From assembly GCA_903862415.1 (NCBI GenBank), contig CAIOYD010000003.1, forward strand, positions 1 to 49,778: a stretch of DNA of 49,778 nt, in the 5' to 3' direction. This document shows, in pieces, positions 44,179 through 49,778 of this stretch. The position numbers were made by a program, and so were the translations under genes. Source of the stretch: an uncultured Oxalobacteraceae bacterium. Its GTDB lineage: Bacteria > Pseudomonadota > Gammaproteobacteria > Burkholderiales > Burkholderiaceae_D. Numbering within the stretch: the first letter of the stretch is position 1; every line of letters starts with the position of its first letter. The notes beneath the pieces are model-generated. The model searched no databases, had not been told where the DNA came from, and was given only the letters and a program-made list of their open reading frames with translations.

Positions 44179-45480
44179 TTACGTCATTCGATTTTTCGCC
44201 AGCGGCGGTTTTCTGGAAAAATAACGATTAATCCCTTTTAAGATCGCATCGGCCATCTGATTCTGATAATTTTCATCCGTCAGTTTAGCTTCTTCTTCCG
44301 GATTGGAAATAAACGCTGTTTCAATCAGCACACTGGGAATATCCGGCGCTTTCAACACCGCAAAACCGGCCTGCTCAACCGAACCTTTATGCAAACGGTT
44401 AATGCCGCCGATTTCGCCCAAAATAGCGCTACCCAGTTTTAAGCTGTCACTGATTTGCGCCGTGGTGGATAAATCCAGCAAGACACTGGCCAACTGTCGG
44501 TCGTGATTTTTGATATTCACGCCACCGATCAAATCAGCATCATTTTCTTTTTTCGCCAGCCAGCGCGCCGCGGTAGAACTTGCTCCCTTATCCGAAAGCG
44601 CAAACACGGAAGAGCCACGTGCCGTGGTTTCAATGAAGGCATCGGCATGAATCGACATAAACAAATCTGCCTGTACCTTACGTGCCTTTTCGACCCGCAC
44701 ATTCAGAGGAACAAAAAAATCCGCGTCGCGCGTGAGAAAGACCCGCATATTCGGCTGCATTTCAATTTTTTCTTTCAGCCGCTTGGCAATCGACAACACC
44801 ACATCTTTTTCATAACTCCCTCCACGACCCACTGCGCCAGGATCTTCGCCACCATGCCCCGGATCGAGTGCAATGGTAATCATGCGACTGAGCTGGGGAG
44901 TATTTTTCAAATCCGGCACCATCGCCTGCTCAGGATTGGGATTGAGTTTGGGTTGAGGCATAGGCTGAACCAAGGCCGCCGAAGGGACTGACTGATCCTG
45001 CAGCCACTGACCTTTTTCTATCAGCGCTGCTATCGGATCTACCGGATTAACCGGATACAGATCAAACACCAGACGGTGCTTATATTCACCAACTGGCTTT
45101 AAGGTAAACACCTGCGGGTTGATTTCTTCTTTTAAATCAAACACCAGTCTGACTACATTGGGGCGGTTTTGCCCTACCCTGACCTGTTTGATATACGGAT
45201 CATTCGATTGAATTTTGGCGATGATTTCCTTCAGGGTGGAATTCAATTCCAGCCCTTCAATATCCACCACCATGCGCAGCGGATCCTTGACCAAAAACTG
45301 GGTTGCCTGCAACTCGACATCGCCTTCCAGGGTAACGCGAGTGTATTCTTCCGCAGGCCAAACCCGGACTGCTAAAATTTGTGTCGCCCAGGCAAGTCTA
45401 GGCACCAACACTGACAACAGCAGTGATGCTCCAGTTTTCAACAACACGCGACGAGATGAATTTGTTTTTTTCGTAACCAC
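44179..45480 (-). CDS. amiC: N-acetylmuramoyl-L-alanine amidase AmiC
   Basis: A 433-residue exported amidase. The N-terminus SSRRVLLKTGASLLLSVLV is a Tat signal, as in E. coli AmiC. An AMIN domain follows (about residues 35-145; RVWPAEEYTRVTLEGD), then a linker and the Amidase_3 domain with zinc ligands in ALDPGHGGEDPGA, the Glu after GGSYEKD, SIHADAF, and the catalytic Glu in VLIETAFISNPEEE. It cleaves septal peptidoglycan during cell separation. It lies 20 bp after tsaE. Confidence 0.95.
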   Translation of the reverse strand: MVTKKTNSSRRVLLKTGASLLLSVLVPRLAWATQILAVRVWPAEEYTRVTLEGDVELQATQFLVKDPLRMVVDIEGLELNSTLKEIIAKIQSNDPYIKQVRVGQNRPNVVRLVFDLKEEINPQVFTLKPVGEYKHRLVFDLYPVNPVDPIAALIEKGQWLQDQSVPSAALVQPMPQPKLNPNPEQAMVPDLKNTPQLSRMITIALDPGHGGEDPGAVGRGGSYEKDVVLSIAKRLKEKIEMQPNMRVFLTRDADFFVPLNVRVEKARKVQADLFMSIHADAFIETTARGSSVFALSDKGASSTAARWLAKKENDADLIGGVNIKNHDRQLASVLLDLSTTAQISDSLKLGSAILGEIGGINRLHKGSVEQAGFAVLKAPDIPSVLIETAFISNPEEEAKLTDENYQNQMADAILKGINRYFSRKPPLAKNRMT

Positions 45481-45500
45481 TGTTTCAATTTTTAAAAATT

Positions 45501-45998
45501 TTATAAATTAGGTGCAAAATGCAGCTGCTCAAGACAACGACGTGCCTGCTCAGAACGGGCAGATAATCCGGCTGCCCGACCTTCTCCAACCACCATCAGA
45601 TAAATGTCCAGATCCGGTTCTGGCAACACATCATGACCATTTTCCGGCCATTCCACCACGCAAATCGTGGATTGATTAAAAACATCCCTGAAGCCGGCCT
45701 CAAGAAATTCATCCGGGCTGGCCATCCGGTAGAGATCAAAGTGCATCAATGTGACGTTTTGCCCAGCCAAAATCAACTCATATGGCTCGGCAAGGGTATA
45801 TGTTGGACTTTTTACATGGCCAGAATAACCTGCCGCATGTAACAATGCGCGTGTCAGGGCGGTTTTACCGGCACCCAGATCGCCATGCAAATAAATAATC
45901 AACCCGGGAACGAGCTGTCTGGCCAGACTGCGCCCGAGGGCATCTGTGGCGGCGGGGGTTGGCAACGCGATGTGAAGATCAGTTTTAATAGCTTGCAT
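45501..45998 (-). CDS. tsaE: tRNA t6A threonylcarbamoyladenosine synthesis ATPase TsaE
   Basis: A 165-residue P-loop ATPase: YLHGDLGAGKTALTRALLHA, VKSPTYTLAEPYEL, LMHFDLYRM and the VVEWPENG motif. I chose ATG 45998; an upstream in-frame ATG at 46022 would add eight residues and a longer extension would run into the divergent queG. TsaE drives the TsaBDE complex that makes t6A37. First gene of the tsaE-amiC operon. Confidence 0.94.
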   Translation of the reverse strand: MQAIKTDLHIALPTPAATDALGRSLARQLVPGLIIYLHGDLGAGKTALTRALLHAAGYSGHVKSPTYTLAEPYELILAGQNVTLMHFDLYRMASPDEFLEAGFRDVFNQSTICVVEWPENGHDVLPEPDLDIYLMVVGEGRAAGLSARSEQARRCLEQLHFAPNL

Positions 45999-46068
45999 CT
46001 CGTAAAATAGCTGTTTCAACATAAACCGGCGGACGGAGTCCGCTTCTGCAATCAGAGTAACATTCCGA

Positions 46069-47163
46069 ATGATAAACGACAACTACGCTATTCTGGCACT
46101 GCGCATCAAAACCTGGGGCCAGGAATGCGGCTTTTCTGACGTGCGCATCACCGATCTGGACCTGTCGAGCCAGGAAGATGGGCTGACTTCATGGCTGGCA
46201 GCCGGCTATCATGGTGAAATGGCCTATATGGCAACCCATGGCATGAAACGCGCCAGAGCGGCCGAATTGGTCCCGGGATCGGTGCGCGCCATCATGGTAC
46301 GGATGGATTATTTGCCGCCCGAAAATCCAGGCAACTGGCGCGAACTGGAATGGGAACGCAGTGGACAAGCACAACAGGCGGTGATTTCCATCTACGCCCG
46401 TGGCCGCGATTATCACAAAGTGTTGCGTTCACGTCTGCAAAATCTGGCCGAAAAAATTGCAACCGAAATTGGTCCGTTTGGTTATCGCGTCTTTACCGAC
46501 TCCGCCCCCGTCATGGAAGTTGCCCTGGCTGAAAAATCTGGGCTCGGCTGGCGCGGAAAACACACCTTAATGCTAAGTCGCCATGCTGGCTCAACTTTTT
46601 TTCTCGGCGAAATCATTACTGACTTGCCCTTACCCATCGACCAACCGGAAAGCGACCACTGCGGCTCCTGTTCCGCCTGCATTGATATCTGCCCCACACA
46701 AGCCATCATCGCACCATTCAAACTCGATGCACGGCGCTGCATTTCCTATCTGACCATCGAACTGAAAACCAGCATCCCGGTCGCCTTGCGACCACTCATC
46801 GGTAACCGCGTTTATGGTTGCGATGACTGCCAGCTGTGTTGTCCGTGGAATAAATTTGCCCAGACAGGAACCCAGGCAGATTTCAGTGTGCGTAACGGCC
46901 TCGACAAGGCCAGTATGATAGACCTGTTCAGCTGGAGCGAAGCCGACTTCATGCATAAACTCGCTGGCAGTCCGATCCGGCGCATAGGTTATATCAGCTG
47001 GCTGCGTAATCTGGCTGTCGGTTTAGGTAACGCACGCCGCACACTGGCCGCGCATGACACTGGAGCGATTGACAGGGCTTTACAGCAACAACTAACGCAT
47101 TCTTCTGAACTCGTGCGAGAACACGTTATCTGGGCTTTGCAGCAAAGCAGCGAATCTACTTAA
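46069..47163 (+). CDS. queG: Epoxyqueuosine reductase
   Basis: A 364-residue QueG: cobalamin-binding N-terminal domain with YHGEMAYMATH and SVRAIMVRMDYLP, DSAPVMEVALAEKSGLGWRGKHT, then two 4Fe-4S clusters at CGSCSACIDICPTQAI and YGCDDCQLCCPWN. A C-terminal HEAT-like stretch (VREHVIWALQQ) ends the protein. It reduces epoxyqueuosine to queuosine in tRNA. It is divergent from tsaE. Its last 8 bp overlap, tail to tail, the response regulator gene. Confidence 0.96.
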   Translation: MINDNYAILALRIKTWGQECGFSDVRITDLDLSSQEDGLTSWLAAGYHGEMAYMATHGMKRARAAELVPGSVRAIMVRMDYLPPENPGNWRELEWERSGQAQQAVISIYARGRDYHKVLRSRLQNLAEKIATEIGPFGYRVFTDSAPVMEVALAEKSGLGWRGKHTLMLSRHAGSTFFLGEIITDLPLPIDQPESDHCGSCSACIDICPTQAIIAPFKLDARRCISYLTIELKTSIPVALRPLIGNRVYGCDDCQLCCPWNKFAQTGTQADFSVRNGLDKASMIDLFSWSEADFMHKLAGSPIRRIGYISWLRNLAVGLGNARRTLAAHDTGAIDRALQQQLTHSSELVREHVIWALQQSSEST

Positions 47164-47788
47164 GCATTCCCGCCAATTCAACTGCCGTTTTAACTTCCAT
47201 TTTATCAAAGATATTGGCGCGATGAACTTCCACCGTCCGCATACTGATGCCCAGATCATCGGCAATGACTTTATTCATTTTTCCCACCAAAATCAGATTC
47301 AGCACTTCACGCTCACGCAAGGTCAAATCATCCAGACGATCATATACAGCGGCGAGCTTACCCGCATCTATTGAAGCCAAAAATGCTTTTTCTACACAAT
47401 CAAAGAGCGCATTATCATCATAGGGTTTTTCAAAAAAATCAAAGGCACCGTGTTTTAACACATCCACGGCCATCGGCACATCGCCATGTCCAGTGATAAA
47501 AATGACCGGTATGCGTCTGCTTAAGCGCTTGGCTATCATATGCTCAAAAGTGGCGACTCCGCTCAAGCCCCCCATGCGCACATCAAGCAACACACAATCA
47601 CCATTCGGATCAAAATTATATTTGATTTTTTTCTTGTTTCTGCCACTCCGTACCTGCTTCAACGAGGGATCCACTACAGCAAGGAAGTCCTCGCCACTGG
47701 CATAACTCGCCGCTGGAATTTGACGTGACATGGCCATCCATAACAATGACTCCCGTAAATCTGCATCATCATCAACTATATGTAACAT
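47156..47788 (-). CDS. FixJ/NarL-type response regulator
   Basis: A 210-residue regulator. The receiver domain has LHIVDDDADLRESL (acidic pocket), phospho-acceptor Asp69 in CVLLDVRMGGLSG, VIFITGHGDVPMAV and FFEKPYDDNAL; the LuxR-type helix-turn-helix is LTLREREVLNLILVGKMNK then ISMRTVEVHRANIFDKM. About 15 extra residues (42-60, KQVRSGRNKKKIKYN) precede the phosphorylation site compared with typical FixJ proteins. AAGGTGAAGAA is the ribosome-binding site. It lies 21 bp after the sensor kinase, its partner. Target genes unknown. Confidence 0.92.
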   Translation of the reverse strand: MLHIVDDDADLRESLLWMAMSRQIPAASYASGEDFLAVVDPSLKQVRSGRNKKKIKYNFDPNGDCVLLDVRMGGLSGVATFEHMIAKRLSRRIPVIFITGHGDVPMAVDVLKHGAFDFFEKPYDDNALFDCVEKAFLASIDAGKLAAVYDRLDDLTLREREVLNLILVGKMNKVIADDLGISMRTVEVHRANIFDKMEVKTAVELAGMLK

Positions 47789-47809
47789 TTCTTCACCTTT
47801 AAATTGGAA

Positions 47810-49585
47810 TTAATCTGAGACATTAACCACTGGCAACGTAAAACTGAAAATCGATCCCCCTTGTGGATTGGGCTCATAACTCAAATGTCCACCATGGAAT
47901 TCAATAATGCTCCGACATATATTGAGTCCCATCCCCATTCCTTCTGCCTTGGTCGAAAAAAATGGAGAAAACAATTTTTCCGCCATTTCTGGAACAATTC
48001 CTTTGCCGTGATCAATCACCGCCACTTTGACGTCATGTCCGCTTTTAATAACATCAATGCACAGAGTGCGTTGTGCCGCAGTTAGTTCTTGCATTGACTG
48101 CAAAGCATTCCGAGTCAAGTTGAGTAACACCTGCTCTATGGAAGTAGGATCAATTAAAACCTCAGGCAATGGTTCATCAATATGGACTTGCAGCCAGATT
48201 AAATAGGATTTGGCCTGTAATTCAATCAGTGGGAAAACACCTGTCAATACGTCTGACAATTGCATCGGTATGCGTTTTTGATCACGCCTGATGACAAAGT
48301 CATGCACGCTGCGAATAATTTGACCTGCTCGTTGCGCCTGCATCTGGATTTGCATCAATGCATGCTGCAATAACTTATCATCGAGTTTGCTATTGTTGAC
48401 CATGTTAATCACACCAGTGGCATAACTTGAAATAGCCGCCAACGGTTGATTCAATTCATGCGCCATCACGGAAGACAATTCCCCCATGGTTGACAGTCTG
48501 GCGTGCTTTTTAAAACGTTCTTCGCTGTCACGCAATATTTTTTCTGCCAACTTGCGTTCACTGATATCCAGTACAGAACCCATCCAGCCAGTTTGCAGAC
48601 CGTCTGCATTCAGTAACGGGGACTCGAACACCACGACAGGTATCCTGTGACCATCGGCATGTCGGTAGACGGTTTCTACACCGGCACGGTTGGCTTTTTT
48701 ATTCAAAATCTGGTCGTGATTATGCTTTTCAACCGATTCATCCACCCAGAACGGCATTGGTGTCGGAAAACTGAGTAACTGCTCTTCCGAATAACCGAGC
48801 AGCTTGCAAAACGCCGGATTCACATACACCAGTCTGCCATCGAGGCTACGCACACGCAGGCCGGTCATTGAGGAGTTCTCCATGGCAACGCGAAATGCCA
48901 CTTGTCCCCTGAGTAGCGATTCCACCTTGATACGTCGCACAATGTCACGCCACAAGGCCCACAAACTCCACACCAGAGCAGTAGCGAGCAAGATTACGGC
49001 GAAAAATAAGTATTTTGACAATAAAACTGGCAAGTTTTTAACATTGTCGGTTTTAAGTATTAAATTCAATCCGGGTAATTCAATATTTTTGTGATAAGTG
49101 TGTACATGATGACCTGTCCCGCCATCAGCGCGCTGAGCAAGCACATGATCATCGATATCGGTCAAGGTGATTTGATTGTCTTTGGCAAACCACCAAGGCA
49201 CCATGGTGTCCAAAATAGCGGACATTTTGTAGGTAATGATTAAACAGCCCACATAGTTTTCCTGCTTCATCAAGGGCAGGACGTAATCCATGTGCATTTC
49301 GGAGTCACTGCCCTTTCGCAAGGTCGGCTGGCTGTAATTGGGCAATTTGCTTTGACGGGCATATTCCAGTGTCTGCGCAGAGATCAAGTTCAGGTCAGCC
49401 ATCTCGGTAGAATGACTTCGGTAACGTAGCCGGTTATTGGCATCGAGCCAGGTTAGCTGCAGTAATTCGGGATGTATGGCAATAAACTCGGAAAATTGAG
49501 CAGCTAGTTTTTCAAAGGAGGCGTTGTTGTTAATAATTGAATTGGCTAAAAAATTGAGATGCTCTTCATTTCGGTTAATTTGCAA
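47810..49585 (-). CDS. FixL/DctB-like sensor histidine kinase, N-terminus uncertain
   Basis: About 590 residues. A periplasmic-type sensing domain (roughly 1-180) comes first. Then a membrane helix (YLFFAVILLATALVWSLWALW), a PAS domain (FRVAMENSSMTGLRVRS and PAFCKLLGYSEEQLL), a PAC segment (DISERKLAEKIL), the H-box HELNQPLAAISSYATG, the N-box NLTRNALQSM and G-boxes (DHGKGIVPEM, GMGMGLNICRSII). The given start is only a TTG. The frame stays open and protein-like back to a TAA at 49691-49693 (ANTLWVEQGIR, typical of such kinases just after the first membrane helix), yet that helix is missing. Confidence 0.8.
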   Translation of the reverse strand: MQINRNEEHLNFLANSIINNNASFEKLAAQFSEFIAIHPELLQLTWLDANNRLRYRSHSTEMADLNLISAQTLEYARQSKLPNYSQPTLRKGSDSEMHMDYVLPLMKQENYVGCLIITYKMSAILDTMVPWWFAKDNQITLTDIDDHVLAQRADGGTGHHVHTYHKNIELPGLNLILKTDNVKNLPVLLSKYLFFAVILLATALVWSLWALWRDIVRRIKVESLLRGQVAFRVAMENSSMTGLRVRSLDGRLVYVNPAFCKLLGYSEEQLLSFPTPMPFWVDESVEKHNHDQILNKKANRAGVETVYRHADGHRIPVVVFESPLLNADGLQTGWMGSVLDISERKLAEKILRDSEERFKKHARLSTMGELSSVMAHELNQPLAAISSYATGVINMVNNSKLDDKLLQHALMQIQMQAQRAGQIIRSVHDFVIRRDQKRIPMQLSDVLTGVFPLIELQAKSYLIWLQVHIDEPLPEVLIDPTSIEQVLLNLTRNALQSMQELTAAQRTLCIDVIKSGHDVKVAVIDHGKGIVPEMAEKLFSPFFSTKAEGMGMGLNICRSIIEFHGGHLSYEPNPQGGSIFSFTLPVVNVSD

Positions 49586-49778
49586 CCGGATACCCTGCTC
49601 TACCCACAGAGTATTAGCAATTAACTGTTCCTGCCGATTGTCAAACAGCGTCCAATATTTACCACCTGTCAGCGCCCAAATTTTTCCACTTTATCGGCTT
49701 GTTCAGAACGATTTTTACTATGCTTAAATCGGTAAGAATCGTTCCCAGTTTCCAAGATGTCGCAATGGTGCGTAACAC
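49586..49778 (-). other. Broken N-terminal coding region of the sensor kinase
   Basis: From 49690 down to 49586 the kinase frame continues with GGKYWTLFDNRQEQLIA and NTLWVEQGIR but has no ATG, GTG or TTG and closes at TAA 49691-49693. Upstream of the stop, a second minus-strand frame (FKHSKNRSEQADKVEK) would join it cleanly if the A5 run at 49681-49685 had one more base. No membrane helix is seen up to the window edge. This suggests a frameshift or a sequence error, with the true start outside the window. Confidence 0.45.

Overview
The window looks like a betaproteobacterial chromosome segment, most likely Burkholderiales. This rests on gene order and protein character, not on a search. Two blocks are typical of that group: FmdB-like zinc ribbon / DUF502 / aspS / nudB / EEP hydrolase / clsB, and queG divergent from tsaE-amiC with mutL-miaA nearby. 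MutL carries the endonuclease motif of MutH-lacking bacteria, and AspRS has the residues of a non-discriminating enzyme. No tRNA, rRNA, CRISPR array or intact insertion sequence was seen.

Left part (1-6.7 kb): a translationally coupled pair of Tat-type exported proteins (aldonolactone-oxidase-like flavoprotein and DSD1-like PLP enzyme), a quinone oxidoreductase, a small membrane protein with an HELMH motif, an RraA-family protein, a RIO-type kinase and an exported SUOX-fold protein. The spacers hold several copies of a short palindromic repeat (core GGTGTATTA...TAATACACC). A GGGTGGGTTA variant recurs at 39.2 kb, where it supplies the C-terminus of MiaA.

Accessory part (7-25.5 kb): two convergent acyltransferase-3 membrane enzymes, one very AT-rich with a SHOCT-like tail, then a gene-free spacer of about 790 bp. 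Next comes a long minus-strand surface-polysaccharide cluster reading rmlB, WbpM/PglF-type dehydratase, wzz, rmlA, rmlC, rmlD, fdtA-like, fdtB-like, wzx, a family-2 glycosyltransferase, wzy, an epimerase resembling dTDP-L-rhamnose 4-epimerase, a hexapeptide acetyltransferase, a second glycosyltransferase and the initiating sugar-phosphate transferase. Several junctions are 4-bp ATGA overlaps. Together they predict a Wzx/Wzy-dependent O-antigen-type glycan drawing on L-rhamnose, 6-deoxy-L-talose and a 3-amino-3,6-dideoxyhexose, started on a UDP-derived amino sugar. No Wza or Wzc homologue is present, which favours O-antigen over capsule.

Middle part (25.5-39.2 kb): an AT-rich spacer with a PEP-CTERM-like coding remnant, a small exported helical protein, the aspS block, then a fatty-acid beta-oxidation block: TetR regulator with a good promoter and possible operator, acyl-CoA dehydrogenase, FadN-type 3-hydroxyacyl-CoA dehydrogenase/enoyl-CoA hydratase, thiolase, and a separate enoyl-CoA hydratase behind a terminator.

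Right part (39.2-49.8 kb): housekeeping miaA-mutL, dedA, a YXWGXW-type lipoprotein, amiC, tsaE, queG, and a FixJ/FixL-like two-component system whose sensor kinase appears to lose its N-terminal reading frame near the window edge.
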